Of a DNA stretch of 39,699 bases, positions 1 through 7,851 are shown piece after piece (the stretch's first letter is position 1; every line of letters begins with the position of its first letter). The stretch covers positions 1 through 39,699 of the forward strand of contig JAFQPI010000043.1 of the NCBI GenBank assembly GCA_017411805.1, written 5' to 3'. The DNA comes from Clostridia bacterium. GTDB lineage: Bacteria > Bacillota > Clostridia > Oscillospirales > CAG-272. The notes under the pieces are model-generated. The model did no database searches. It had not been told where the DNA came from and saw nothing but the letters and a program-made list of their open reading frames with translations. Position numbers and translations under genes: made by a program.

Positions 1-95
1 GCTCCGCGAGGAAATCATTATACCGATAATTTTGTTTCTGCGTAATAGCCTATTGCATTGTAATAAACTGAAGTTTTGCAAAGATTATAAATAAC

Positions 96-145
96 AAAAT
101 CGAGATGTTTTGAAGTTTTTGCTTCATTACATCTCGATTTTTCTA
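96..145 (+). terminator. Rho-independent terminator of an upstream gene
   Basis: Thirteen-base arms, 96-108 and 129-141, pair perfectly (AAAATCGAGATGT with ACATCTCGATTTT). A second small stem lies inside (TGAAG with CTTCA) and a T tract follows. It probably ends a plus-strand transcript entering from before position 1. The A-rich left flank means it could also act on the minus strand, for the SGNH hydrolase transcript. Confidence 0.8.
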
Positions 146-209
146 TTTACTTATTATAGGTTTAAACCTGACAAAGGATTATTAAGACAAAACAAAATTA
201 TTGTTATAT

Positions 210-305
210 GCTTTTCGAGCAACGCTCGAAAAGCTACCTCAATTTTGCATTTTGCATTCTGCATTTTGCATTTATCACCTTGCATTTATCAGCTTGCATT
301 TTGCT
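210..305. repeat. Hairpin plus heptamer array, element 1
   Basis: An 11-bp perfect hairpin (GCTTTTCGAGC, loop AAC, 210-234) is followed by the spacer TACCTCAA. Nine 7-nt units in strict register follow at 243-305: TTTTGCA, TTTTGCA, TTCTGCA, TTTTGCA, TTTATCA, CCTTGCA, TTTATCA, GCTTGCA and a last TTTTGCT. The array ends 6 nt from the stop codon of the minus-strand SGNH hydrolase gene, so the array is gene-proximal and the hairpin gene-distal. Confidence 0.8.
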
Positions 306-311
306 CTACCC

Positions 312-941
312 TCAGCAAAGCTTCTCTGCCACTATCTTGCCGACCGTCTCAAACGCTTCCTTTGTCAGATGGCAATAATCCTTGAAACACTCCTCGCCCC
401 AATCGCGGGTCGCGGCGAATAGATCGTTGATCTCGACGCCCTCGCGGCGGCAGACATCGCAAGCAAGCTCGTTATAACGAATGATCTCATGGTTATATCT
501 CGGATTCGTGGCAACCTTGCCGTTCGGATTCATCGGTGTCGTTGTGGCAAAAATGATCTTGGCGTTCGGGAAAAGCTTGCGGATAAGGAAGATGATCTTT
601 CCGATATTTCTCGCGTACTCATCCTCGCTCGTCAGCGATTCGGGGGTACCGCTGAAATGCGCCGTATCCCAATGTCCGCAGTTGAAATGAACAAGGTTGA
701 CCTTACTTCTGTCGCTGAACATATTCGCCCATTTGCGGATCGAAAAAATGACGTACTGCGTGCTGCGGCAGTTATCGTCAACGTAAAAGACCTCTGCCTT
801 GCCCTTAAGCTCGTCCTTCACGGTCTTGCAATAGCCCTTTCTGATCGAGTCGCCGATCAGAAAAATATTTGGGAGCGTGTCGCTGCATATAAACTCCGCG
901 CTTGCCGCGCCGTCCTCAACGTATTTGATTACTTCACTCAT
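312..941 (-). CDS. SGNH/GDSL-type hydrolase
   Basis: 209 residues with no signal peptide, so probably cytoplasmic. The family block I appears as FLIGDSIRKGY with the presumed nucleophile Ser32. A block III-like segment reads HFNCGHWD, and a C-terminal DYCHLT supplies the Asp and His expected of block V. SGNH enzymes hydrolyse esters, often acyl or acetyl groups on sugars or lipids; the substrate cannot be read from the sequence. The start overlaps the stop of the upstream glycerophosphodiesterase gene by 4 nt (ATGA), so the two are translationally coupled and may act on one lipid- or glycan-derived substrate. The replacement of the usual GxND by a CGHWD context is mildly divergent. An esterase or a carbohydrate deacetylase are both possible. 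Confidence 0.8.
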   Translation of the reverse strand: MSEVIKYVEDGAASAEFICSDTLPNIFLIGDSIRKGYCKTVKDELKGKAEVFYVDDNCRSTQYVIFSIRKWANMFSDRSKVNLVHFNCGHWDTAHFSGTPESLTSEDEYARNIGKIIFLIRKLFPNAKIIFATTTPMNPNGKVATNPRYNHEIIRYNELACDVCRREGVEINDLFAATRDWGEECFKDYCHLTKEAFETVGKIVAEKLC

Positions 942-1720
942 TTTCTGAGTCCTCTCTTTGCAAGATATTCCTGTGCCAAAGGCAGGTTATTCGTCGTAAG
1001 ATTTACGCAACGCGCGTTGATGGCGTTGTCCATCTGCTCCTCTGTTGTGCCCGAAAGGAAGAGGACGAGACCCTTTCCTTCAACAAAATCCGCGCCGTCG
1101 AGCGTCTTCTTTACGCTCTCCGCGTCCGTCTTCGAGCCGGGGAGAGAAACACCGTAGAGCCTGTCGTAGATCGACTCGTCGAGTCTCTTCATCGAATATG
1201 GCATAAAGGAGAGGGTCTTGAACTCGGGATAGTAATCCTGGAGATATTTGAGCGTCGGGCAGTCTCCCGCTTCGATGACGGTGCGCTCAACGAGATCGTA
1301 CTCGCGGAGCATTTCAACCACTATATCTACGCACTGCGGACGGAAATCCTTGATCTCGACGATATGGAGCGGCTTATAGTCGTAACTGACGAAGAGGTCG
1401 AGCGTCTCCTTGAAGGTCGGAACGCGGCAACCGCGGAATTCCTCGCCGAATTTGATGCCCGCGTCGAGCTTCTTGATCTCCTCAAGGGTCATAAAGCTAA
1501 TCGCGCCGAAGCCGTCGGTCGTGCGCTCAACCGTCTGGTCGTGCATAATGACGGGGACGTTGTCGCGGCTGAGATGAACGTCGTATTCAAGGACGTCGCA
1601 CCGTCCGTCGAGAGCCGCGCGAAAGGATTCAAGCGTGTTCTCGGGATAGAGATCCTTGATTCCTCTGTGCGCCGTGATCTGGATATTCTGTCTTGTTGCG
1701 TCTTCCCATCTGATAGCCAT
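938..1720 (-). CDS. Glycerophosphodiester phosphodiesterase family protein
   Basis: 260 residues. This family hydrolyses glycerophosphodiesters to glycerol-3-phosphate and an alcohol on a TIM barrel. The N-terminal signature is present: AHRG at about residues 17-20, PENTLESF soon after, then the metal and acid residues in EYDVHLSRD and the MHDQTVERTTDG block. The length is normal for a cytoplasmic UgpQ-type enzyme and no signal peptide is visible. AAAGGA lies ahead of the ATG. It is the first gene of a two-gene operon with the SGNH hydrolase (4-nt overlap). The class is firm; the exact substrate is not known. Confidence 0.9.
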   Translation of the reverse strand: MAIRWEDATRQNIQITAHRGIKDLYPENTLESFRAALDGRCDVLEYDVHLSRDNVPVIMHDQTVERTTDGFGAISFMTLEEIKKLDAGIKFGEEFRGCRVPTFKETLDLFVSYDYKPLHIVEIKDFRPQCVDIVVEMLREYDLVERTVIEAGDCPTLKYLQDYYPEFKTLSFMPYSMKRLDESIYDRLYGVSLPGSKTDAESVKKTLDGADFVEGKGLVLFLSGTTEEQMDNAINARCVNLTTNNLPLAQEYLAKRGLRK

Positions 1721-1739
1721 GAGAATTTTTCCTTTCTAC

Positions 1740-1768
1740 TTGTAATTTGTCTGTTTTTGTGATAAAAT
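1740..1768 (+). promoter_or_regulatory. Sigma-A type promoter of the 1795 operon
   Basis: -35 TTGTAA at 1740-1745, a 17-nt spacer, and -10 TAAAAT at 1763-1768 preceded by an extended TGA. GGAGG follows at 1785-1789 just before the ATG at 1795. Confidence 0.6.
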
Positions 1769-1794
1769 ATAGCTAATAAGTTTCGGAGGCAAAA

Positions 1795-2202
1795 ATGAAA
1801 ACTTTCACCCTTGACTCGAATATAATAAATCTTGAGGATGCGCGGGGAGCGGATATGATCTGCTTCGTCCCGACCGCGGGATCGCTCATCGGGTGCCGAA
1901 GCGCGTGGCGCGAGGTGCTGATCGACGCTCTGCGCCGCGATATTCCGATAACGGCGGTCATCGAGGGCTTCGTCTCCCCGCTTGAGCACGCGGAATACGA
2001 CTCGATCTGCGAGATGCTCTCCTACGTCAACTTCATCTTCATCGACTCGCCCTCCGCGGAGCTTTTTGTCAAGGAGGACGTATTCGAGGACGAAGCGATA
2101 CTCCGCGCGATACATAAACGCTTCGGCGTCACGTCCGTCGTCCTGACCGACGCCTCTCTCGCCTTCGACGGCGAAAAAATCACACCCTTTGAAGGAGAAT
2201 GA
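1795..2202 (+). CDS. Hypothetical protein, possible PfkB-like fragment
   Basis: 135 residues of unrecognised function. GGAGG five nucleotides before the ATG and a good promoter support expression. The body alternates predicted beta strands and helices: ICFVPTAGSLIG near 22-33, ITAVIEGF near 52-59, FIFIDSPSAELF near 80-91 and SVVLTDASLAFDG near 116-128. The last two segments resemble the nucleoside/sugar kinase (PfkB) arrangement, where an NxxEA-like segment precedes a GxxG loop. The key GxGD motif is absent, so kinase activity is unlikely. The stop overlaps a possible ATG of the next gene, which suggests co-expression with the flavin reductase. Confidence 0.7.
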   Translation: MKTFTLDSNIINLEDARGADMICFVPTAGSLIGCRSAWREVLIDALRRDIPITAVIEGFVSPLEHAEYDSICEMLSYVNFIFIDSPSAELFVKEDVFEDEAILRAIHKRFGVTSVVLTDASLAFDGEKITPFEGE

Positions 2203-2204
2203 AT

Positions 2205-2720
2205 ATGTTATTCAAAGAAATCGATCCTTGTGAGCTTGAAAATTTGAATGCCTTCCGCGCCGTTGGCAAGGAATGGTTCCTCATCACGGCAGAGCACGGC
2301 GGCGTCCGCAACGCGATGACGGCGTCCTGGGGCTTTCTCGGCAATCTCTGGAACAAGAACGCGGCTGTCTGCTTCGTCCGTCCGCAGAGATTCACCCACA
2401 CTCTGACAGAGCACGCCGACCGCGTCAGCCTTTGCTTCTTCGGCGACGGATACCGTCCCGAGCTCGGGAAGATCTTCGGCAGATTGAGCGGCCGCAACCT
2501 CGACAAAGCCGCAGAAGCGGGCTTCCATTACACCTACCTCGACGGCGTTCCCGCATTCGAGGAGGCAAGCCTCGTCCTCGTCTGCCGCAAGATGTACACC
2601 GACCTTATCCGTGAAGAAAATTTCCTCGATCACGAGGTCGACGCAAAATGCTACCCCGAGAAGGACTACCACACGGTATATATTTGTGAGGTTGAGAAGG
2701 CGTACGTCAAAGAAGTGTAA
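2205..2720 (+). CDS. Flavin reductase family protein
   Basis: 171 residues resembling the FMN-binding split-barrel flavin reductase group (DIM6/NTAB type). The recognisable core is the N-terminal stretch with FLITAEHGGVRNAMTASWGF, where the family binds FMN, followed by AAVCFVRPQRFTHTL. These proteins reduce or bind flavin, often next to an oxidoreductase; the partner is not evident here. I start at ATG 2205, not the earlier ATG at 2199, because AAGGAG at 2192-2197 is 7 nt from 2205 but only 1 nt from 2199. The TAA stop lies inside the first unit of a heptamer array. Confidence 0.85.
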   Translation: MLFKEIDPCELENLNAFRAVGKEWFLITAEHGGVRNAMTASWGFLGNLWNKNAAVCFVRPQRFTHTLTEHADRVSLCFFGDGYRPELGKIFGRLSGRNLDKAAEAGFHYTYLDGVPAFEEASLVLVCRKMYTDLIREENFLDHEVDAKCYPEKDYHTVYICEVEKAYVKEV

Positions 2721-2782
2721 AGTGAAAAGTGTAAAGTGTAAAGTTAAGGAGAATTCCCGCCAAGGCGGGAATTTTCCTTTTT
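2715..2782. repeat. Heptamer array plus hairpin, element 2
   Basis: Units GTGTAAA, GTGAAAA, GTGTAAA, GTGTAAA occupy 2715-2742, then GTTAAGG, then a perfect 10-bp hairpin (AATTCCCGCC 2752-2761, GGCGGGAATT 2764-2773) and a T-rich tract. Read from the flavin reductase the order is stop codon, array, hairpin, T tract, so the hairpin could also terminate transcription. It mirrors element 3 across the same intergenic gap. Confidence 0.8.
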
Positions 2783-2871
2783 ATTTTAATGTTTTCTTGA
2801 TTTATTTCTGTGCGAACGGTGTCTGTACTGTATAAAAATCAGGGGCAGATTTTATTTAATAATAATCTGAA

Positions 2872-2938
2872 AATTTTCGAGCAAAGCGAGAAAATTAACC
2901 TTTCACTAGTCACTAACCACTAGTCACTAGTCACTTTT
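2872..2938. repeat. Hairpin plus heptamer array, element 3
   Basis: Hairpin arms AATTTTC 2872-2878 and GAAAATT 2890-2896 enclose GAGC-AAA-GCGA. After AACCTTT come heptamers CACTAGT, CACTAAC, CACTAGT, CACTAGT, CACTTTT (2904-2938). It is in the opposite orientation to element 2, has a wholly different heptamer, and stops 20 nt from the end of the minus-strand aldolase gene. Confidence 0.8.
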
Positions 2939-2958
2939 TTCAAAGTAAAATCCGCAAA

Positions 2959-4233
2959 TTAAAGATTAAATGCTACTTCTATTTCCCTGATCTCTTCCTC
3001 GCTGATCGGAACGATGGTTCCGTTCATTGCCGCGATGTCGCAGAGAGATTCCGCGCCGAACTCGAGGACCTCGAGGCGGTCGTAGGCGTTGAGAAGCGAG
3101 GTTCCGCCGACGATCACGCAGTCGTTTTCAATGATCGCGATCGGCGACTTGATGCTGATACTGTCAACAATTTTCTCGGGCGCGTTCTCGATCGTTCCGT
3201 AGGGATGGCGGACGGTGTTTCGAAGGCAGATATAGCCCTCCGGAATGAGATGCGAATTGAACTCGGCATCGGTTGCCGCGAACGCCATAATATAGGGCGC
3301 GCGGGAGAAGGCGATGCTGTCGATATCGTCGCGTGCGGCAAAGATTTCGCCAGCGATCTTTGCAAATCGAGAGGGAACCTTGCCCGCCTCGCACTTGCCG
3401 CCCTCAACTCGGACGTGCATATCGGGAGTCAGGCGGAGCAGATCCTCGTCGTCGGGGGTGATGATAAAGCCGTTCTCAAGCTTCTTTGCAAATGCGCCGA
3501 CGCCCATCGTGAAGATGCGGTTCTTACAGCATCTTGCGCACATAGCAGAGATCTCCTCGCGGATAGCGGTCTCGTTATCCGATCCGAGCACTGCCTCGTA
3601 AACCTTCGTATCGTTCTTGATAGCAAGCTCGTCCGCGGTGAGTGTACGCGCGGTCTTCTTGAGCATCGCTGCAGCGATTCCGGTTCTTGCGGCGTAATCA
3701 AGCGCCTCGAACATCATAAACGCTCTCTCAAGGCTATCCGCGCCGAGAACGACACCATGGTTTTCAAGCAGAACGGTGTCGCAGCCGCCCGCAAACTTCT
3801 CCGCGATCAGGTCACCGAGCTTCTTCGAGCCGGGGAGCGCGTATTTTGCGATCGCGATCTTGCCGCAGAGCTTTGATACGCCGGGCATGATATCGAGATC
3901 GGGAAGCTTTCTCTCAAGGCTGTATGCAACGAGAGCGGCGGGATGCGCGTGGAAGACTGCCTTAAGGTCGGGGCGCGAACGCAGGACTGCCAAGTGGAAG
4001 GGATATTCGGTCGAGGGACGGTGCTTGCCGTGGACAACTCCGTCGGGAGTGACCCACATTATATCCTCCGCCGTCAGATGCGCCTTGTCAACGCCGGAGG
4101 GCGAGATCCACATAACGCCGTCGTCATCCATGATCGAGAGGTTGCCGCCCGATGTGGTGGTCAGCTTGTTGTCGTAAAGTCTTGTCATTATGTAGGCTAT
4201 CTTTTCAGCCGAGGTCATATTGAGTAATTTCAT
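2959..4233 (-). CDS. Tandem class II aldolase/adducin protein with a degenerate second domain
   Basis: 424 residues, twice the usual aldolase length. Residues 1-200 form a normal class II (zinc) aldolase domain: TTSGGNLS near 26-33, STEYPFH with the presumed catalytic Glu76, the zinc ligands in FHAHP (His95, His97) and ENHG (His159). The family splits sugar phosphates such as fuculose-1-phosphate. Residues 230-424 repeat the fold (PEGYICLRNTVRHPYG matches MPGVSKLCGKIAIAKYALPG; ENDCVIVGG matches ENHGVVLG), but the metal histidines are replaced (AFSRAPY, ENDC). The second half therefore looks structural or regulatory. It is divergent from a DeoR regulator that probably controls it. The substrate is unknown. 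Confidence 0.9.
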   Translation of the reverse strand: MKLLNMTSAEKIAYIMTRLYDNKLTTTSGGNLSIMDDDGVMWISPSGVDKAHLTAEDIMWVTPDGVVHGKHRPSTEYPFHLAVLRSRPDLKAVFHAHPAALVAYSLERKLPDLDIMPGVSKLCGKIAIAKYALPGSKKLGDLIAEKFAGGCDTVLLENHGVVLGADSLERAFMMFEALDYAARTGIAAAMLKKTARTLTADELAIKNDTKVYEAVLGSDNETAIREEISAMCARCCKNRIFTMGVGAFAKKLENGFIITPDDEDLLRLTPDMHVRVEGGKCEAGKVPSRFAKIAGEIFAARDDIDSIAFSRAPYIMAFAATDAEFNSHLIPEGYICLRNTVRHPYGTIENAPEKIVDSISIKSPIAIIENDCVIVGGTSLLNAYDRLEVLEFGAESLCDIAAMNGTIVPISEEEIREIEVAFNL

Positions 4234-4266
4234 CTTGATTTCCCCTTAAAACATTTATATAACAGA

Positions 4267-4295
4267 ATTATATCATATAATTACAGATTATTCAA
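4267..4295 (-). promoter_or_regulatory. Promoter of the aldolase gene
   Basis: On the minus strand: -35 TTGAAT (4295-4290), 17-nt spacer, extended TGA and -10 TATAAT (4272-4267). AGGGGA serves as ribosome site before ATG 4233. Confidence 0.75.
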
Positions 4296-4384
4296 GAGTT
4301 TGGCCTTCGTTTTATGAAAAAACCGAAAATCACCGCGAAACGCGCAAAAGTATTTCATTTTTTGCGTATTTGACAAGCTTCTGC

Positions 4385-4413
4385 TTGACTCGAATGCGCA
4401 ATTGTGGTATAAT
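4385..4413 (+). promoter_or_regulatory. Promoter of the DeoR regulator gene
   Basis: -35 TTGACT at 4385-4390, 17-nt spacer, extended TGG and -10 TATAAT at 4408-4413. Upstream, CGCAAAA (4343-4349) and TTTTGCG (4360-4366) form an inverted repeat between the two divergent promoters and could be an operator; that is a guess. Confidence 0.75.
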
Positions 4414-4441
4414 CTATTTATCAAACACGGGAGAAGATGCC

Positions 4442-5200
4442 ATGTCAAAGGAAGAAAGATACGCGCAGATACTCGATATTTTACGCACGCGGGGCGACGT
4501 TACCGTGGGCTATCTCGCAAAAAAGCTTTTCGTCAGCCCATCGACGATCCGCCGCGACTATCAGGAGCTCGAGGCGCGCGGGCTTTTGCACCACACCTAC
4601 GGCAAAGCGACGCTGAATTACGGCGAGGAGGCGGGGCTGCCCATCCTTTTGCGCCGCAAGAGCATGCCCGAGGCAAAGCTCAATATCGGAAGGCGCGCCG
4701 CCGAGCTGATCCGCGACGGCGACATCATCTTCATCGACGGCTCATCGACCGCGCTTTGCATGGTCGAGCATCTTTCGCGCTTCAATCACCTCACCGTCGT
4801 CACGAACGGTCTGCATGCGCTCGCACAGCTCGAGCATTTCAGCAACCTGACCGTCTATTCGCTCGGCGGTTTGCGTATGAATAATTCGATGGCTCTGACG
4901 GGTCAGTTCGCGCTCGAAAATCTCTCGAGAATGCACATCGACAAATGCTTCTTCTCGACCACGGGAGTCTCGACGGACGGCAGGCTTCTTGCCGCGATCG
5001 AGCCCGAGGAGACCGTCGTCTCGATGGCACTTTCGCGCTCGAACACGACAGTTTTCCTTTGCGACAGCTCAAAGATCGGGAAGACCTACCTCATCGAGCT
5101 CTGCCGCATCGAGGACGTCGATTACGTCATCTCGGACGCCGACTTTTTCGATTCGGTAAAATGTTCCGAGGAGGCAAAGACTGTCTTCATCAAAGCTTGA
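4442..5200 (+). CDS. DeoR/GlpR family transcriptional regulator
   Basis: 252 residues. Residues 1-57 form the DeoR winged helix-turn-helix (ERYAQILDILRTRGDVTV, then KKLFVSPSTIRRDYQELE). Residues 75-235 are the sugar-phosphate sensing domain with IIFIDGSSTALCMVEHL, LTVVTNGLHAL and CDSSKIGKTYL. DeoR proteins usually repress a neighbouring sugar-catabolic operon and release DNA on binding a phosphorylated sugar. Here the divergent class II aldolase is the obvious target, so the ligand is probably a sugar phosphate handled by that enzyme (inference). I chose ATG 4442 because GGGAGAAG lies 8 nt before it and the promoter -10 at 4408 lies after the upstream in-frame ATG at 4370. The stop overlaps the next gene's -35. 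Confidence 0.92.
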   Translation: MSKEERYAQILDILRTRGDVTVGYLAKKLFVSPSTIRRDYQELEARGLLHHTYGKATLNYGEEAGLPILLRRKSMPEAKLNIGRRAAELIRDGDIIFIDGSSTALCMVEHLSRFNHLTVVTNGLHALAQLEHFSNLTVYSLGGLRMNNSMALTGQFALENLSRMHIDKCFFSTTGVSTDGRLLAAIEPEETVVSMALSRSNTTVFLCDSSKIGKTYLIELCRIEDVDYVISDADFFDSVKCSEEAKTVFIKA

Positions 5201-5225
5201 CAAGTCTCCTTCAGTATGCTATAAT
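5197..5225 (+). promoter_or_regulatory. Promoter of the RCC1-repeat lipoprotein gene
   Basis: Consensus -35 TTGACA at 5197-5202, exact 17-nt spacer, consensus -10 TATAAT at 5220-5225. The -35 overlaps the TGA stop (5198-5200) of the DeoR gene. GGAGG follows about 10 nt before ATG 5255. Confidence 0.85.
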
Positions 5226-5254
5226 TATTAAATCAACCCCCGGAGGACTAACAA

Positions 5255-6340
5255 ATGAAAAGAATCATTTCCTTAATACTTGCATTCATCATGCTCATTT
5301 CCTTCGCCGCATGCGACGAAGATACAAAAAAGGACAGAGATGACAAGGATAAAGACAAGGACAAAACGAGCAAGACCACCGAAATCGAAGAAGAAACCGA
5401 GCCCGAAGCAGCCACATTCCGCGGCAAGATCGACACCATGGATGCCAACTCCTATTTTATTCTGGCAGTAAATGAAGACGGCGGCGCGGTCTACACCGGC
5501 GGAACCGACTTTACGGGCAATATCAACCTGGAAGCTTGGAAAAACATAGTCAAGGTCTCCGTCGGAGGCAATCATTTTGCCGCGATCAGCTCCGAGGGAA
5601 AGGCATACGCCGCAGGCTACGCCAAGGGCAACAGATGTCTGGTTCAGGGTTGGACCGACATCGTCGATATCTATGCGGGATTTGAGATCACCGTCGGAGT
5701 GAAGTCAGACGGCACGGTCGTTTCGACCGCCGCACAGAGCGCGTTCGAGGGCTGGAAGGATATCGTTTCCCTGACGGGATTAGGCGATACTATCTACGGT
5801 CTTTCAAAGAACGGCGACGTCTACGCACCAAACAAAAAAGCCCCGATCATGACGGACGTCAAGAGCATCCACTGCAACGTGTATTTCCCTCTCTTTATCA
5901 AGAATGACGGCACCGTTGTCGGCAACGATCCTGAATCCAGCCATTATTATTCGGGAATAGAAAACTGGACCGGCGTTAAAGATATTGCAATGAACCACAC
6001 CAATCTCTCCGCCGGACTTATGGAGGACGGAACCGTCAAGCTCATCGGCAAGGAGAACACAGTATCTCAATGCGACGTATCGGGATGGACCGATATCGTA
6101 GCCGTTGCGGTCGGAGATTACCACGTAGTCGGACTGAGATCCAACGGCACCGTAGTTGCCACGGGCATAAACGGATACGGTCAATGCGACGTATCCGAAT
6201 GGAGGGACGTCGTCGCAATTTGGGCAAATAACGTCGTAACCATCGGCTTGCGCGAAAACGGCAAGGTCGTTGTCGCCGGCCGCTTCATGGGCGAGAAAAA
6301 CGAAACTTACAAGTGGAGCGGGATCAAGACAGATAAATAA
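5255..6340 (+). CDS. Secreted lipoprotein with RCC1-like beta-propeller repeats
   Basis: 361 residues. An N-terminal lipoprotein signal (MKRIISLILAFIMLISFAAC) ends in a Cys that would be acylated. A highly charged linker rich in Lys, Asp and Glu (residues 22-50) follows, then about six to seven repeats of roughly 45 residues. The repeat signature is W-x-[DN]-I-V followed by a Gly-x-x-x-x-x-[AG]-[IL]-x-x-[DN]-G hairpin, for example GWTDIVDIYAGFEITVGVKSDGTV and GWTDIVAVAVGDYHVVGLRSNGTV. That pattern is RCC1/BLIP-II type and predicts a beta propeller on the outer face of the membrane. Such propellers mediate protein or glycan contacts; no catalytic function is expected. It has its own strong promoter and a shared bidirectional terminator. 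Confidence 0.88.
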   Translation: MKRIISLILAFIMLISFAACDEDTKKDRDDKDKDKDKTSKTTEIEEETEPEAATFRGKIDTMDANSYFILAVNEDGGAVYTGGTDFTGNINLEAWKNIVKVSVGGNHFAAISSEGKAYAAGYAKGNRCLVQGWTDIVDIYAGFEITVGVKSDGTVVSTAAQSAFEGWKDIVSLTGLGDTIYGLSKNGDVYAPNKKAPIMTDVKSIHCNVYFPLFIKNDGTVVGNDPESSHYYSGIENWTGVKDIAMNHTNLSAGLMEDGTVKLIGKENTVSQCDVSGWTDIVAVAVGDYHVVGLRSNGTVVATGINGYGQCDVSEWRDVVAIWANNVVTIGLRENGKVVVAGRFMGEKNETYKWSGIKTDK

Positions 6341-6356
6341 TATAATCAAAAAATGA

Positions 6357-6392
6357 CGAGAGTGACCATAACGGTCGCTCTCGGCATTTTTT
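6357..6392. terminator. Bidirectional Rho-independent terminator
   Basis: Arms CGAGAGTGACC (6357-6367) and GGTCGCTCTCG (6373-6383) pair with one mismatch around a short loop. T6 follows on the plus strand and overlaps the TAA of the convergent XRE gene; an A6 run on the left gives a T tract on the minus strand. It ends both convergent transcripts. Confidence 0.85.
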
Positions 6393-7161
6393 ATCCCGCC
6401 CAACAGTACATATTATTATTCTTTACGCTTATTTCCCCTGCGTACGCATCTACAACCCCAAGCATAAAAAGCTTGTTACGAGCAAAATGGTTCAATTCAA
6501 AAACCGTGACTTGTTCTTCTCCCAAGTCAAGTACCGACTCACGCAAAATACCCCAATCAAACAGGGCTTTCAGATATTTTTTTGCGATATCTGTTTCACA
6601 GGACAGTAATTTAGCCACCGATCCGATCGTCATCGAGCTGTGTGTTTCCGCAAAGAGCTTGCGTACCAATCGACGGAATCCTTTCTCTCCAAGCATATCA
6701 AACACCGCGCAAGCACCTTCCGAGGTAAAAATTTCTTCTTTCTGCTTCTTGAACAGTACCGCGCCGAGTTCTCCGCAGTAAAATACCGCGCCTTCGCCGC
6801 AATTCATAATTCCGGTTTTAAGATGCGGATCCTCCGAAAGAGCCTCGCGGTATTTGCGCTTTTCTTCGGCACTATTCTGACCCATAAATCCCCCTACGCC
6901 GTTAAGAAGCGTTTCGATCGTGTCCGAAAAGACTTCCTCCGCGCTCTTCGCTTCGTCTGTTTTGATCCGTCCGTACATCGCGTCAACCGTGACTGCGAAA
7001 ATGTCGGCAAGCACGGGAAGCAGCATAATATCGGGCATTGTCGTGCCCGTCTCCCATTTTGAAACAGACTGCGCAGACACTCCGATGATTTCCGCCAGCT
7101 TTTCCTGCGTCATTCCGTTTGCACGGCGCAGATTTGCAATATTCTCTCCGATTTGTTTCAT
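6391..7161 (-). CDS. XRE-family helix-turn-helix regulator
   Basis: 256 residues. An N-terminal XRE helix-turn-helix spans about 5-60 (IGENIANLRRANGMTQEKLA, then VSAQSVSKWETGTTMPDI). The remaining ~190 residues are not a standard sensor domain. They include a Cys-containing stretch (MNCGEGAVFYCGELGAV) and a second likely winged-helix part near residues 175-225 (MTIGSVAKLLSCETDIAKKY), so this may be a two-DNA-binding-domain regulator. The start at 7161 is chosen because AGGAGG lies nine nucleotides upstream; the longer in-frame start has no ribosome site. A TATAAT (7197-7192, minus) with a weak -35 may be its promoter. The target is unknown. Confidence 0.85.
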   Translation of the reverse strand: MKQIGENIANLRRANGMTQEKLAEIIGVSAQSVSKWETGTTMPDIMLLPVLADIFAVTVDAMYGRIKTDEAKSAEEVFSDTIETLLNGVGGFMGQNSAEEKRKYREALSEDPHLKTGIMNCGEGAVFYCGELGAVLFKKQKEEIFTSEGACAVFDMLGEKGFRRLVRKLFAETHSSMTIGSVAKLLSCETDIAKKYLKALFDWGILRESVLDLGEEQVTVFELNHFARNKLFMLGVVDAYAGEISVKNNNMYCWAG

Positions 7162-7221
7162 AATCCGAAACCTCCTTTGTGTGATGACTACATTATACAT
7201 CCGCTTGCGGCATATTTCCAT

Positions 7222-7851
7222 AAATCATTCGGCGAGTGACTCGCGCAAACGGAAAGTTTATCTCCCAAAAACGCGATCAGCACCCTTTTTCAACCTGCTC
7301 GGTGATTATTATATCATATATCCGCAAATCCGTCAATTAATATGAAAAAATGTCAGCCCGCATAGAGATTTTGTCGGTATCCTATATTTTCACTTGTTTC
7401 AAATCGGAACCCCACCCTGCACCCTCCCCGTTAACCGGGGAGGGAACGAGTACGTTGCTTGAAGAAAAAACGAAGTATTGAATAATGAAATCCATGTTGC
7501 GATTTAGCAATAGGACTCACACTTTTTGTTAAGTGATTTCAATACACAGAAGGCAAAATGAGGTTGTTCGCACATTATCCCTCCCCGGTTAACGGGTAGC
7601 GAAGCGGCGACGCGGTATTGAATGACAGTCCGGGGGACTATCAGACCCGCGGCGTGACCGAGCCGCAGCGAGACGGGCAGGGTGGGGTCCCGATTTACAA
7701 ATTCAAAATTACGTGGTTATCGACAAAATGCATATAGCTGAACGAAATTTACGCAGAAACGAGGCATCCCCCGCCCCGTTTAGGGGAGGGGGAACGAGGG
7801 GGCGGGTCCCTATTGAAGGGGCGCGAAAATTCAAGTTAAAGCAAAATAATC
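7222..7851. repeat. Non-coding region with inverted dispersed repeats
   Basis: I see no gene here. Copy A (7356-7446) begins GCCCGCATAG and ends in a 9-bp hairpin CCCTCCCCG-TTAAC-CGGGGAGGG. Copy B (7578-7733) is a diverged inverse of A, with about 90 bases inserted between CGGTTAACGGGTA and GGGCAGGGTGGGGTCCCG. A shorter GC-rich hairpin copy lies at 7768-7812. A fourth relative, in the orientation of B, lies at 18979-19095. Shared landmarks are a GGTTAACGGG core, GGGTCCC, a CAAAATTA stretch and an ATCGACAAAAT or ATCGGCAAAAT stretch. Confidence 0.6.

Noticed and set aside
312-1157. Long plus-strand frames opposite the SGNH and GDPD genes
   Set aside because: Shadows of codon bias on the coding strand; no ribosome site or recognisable protein.
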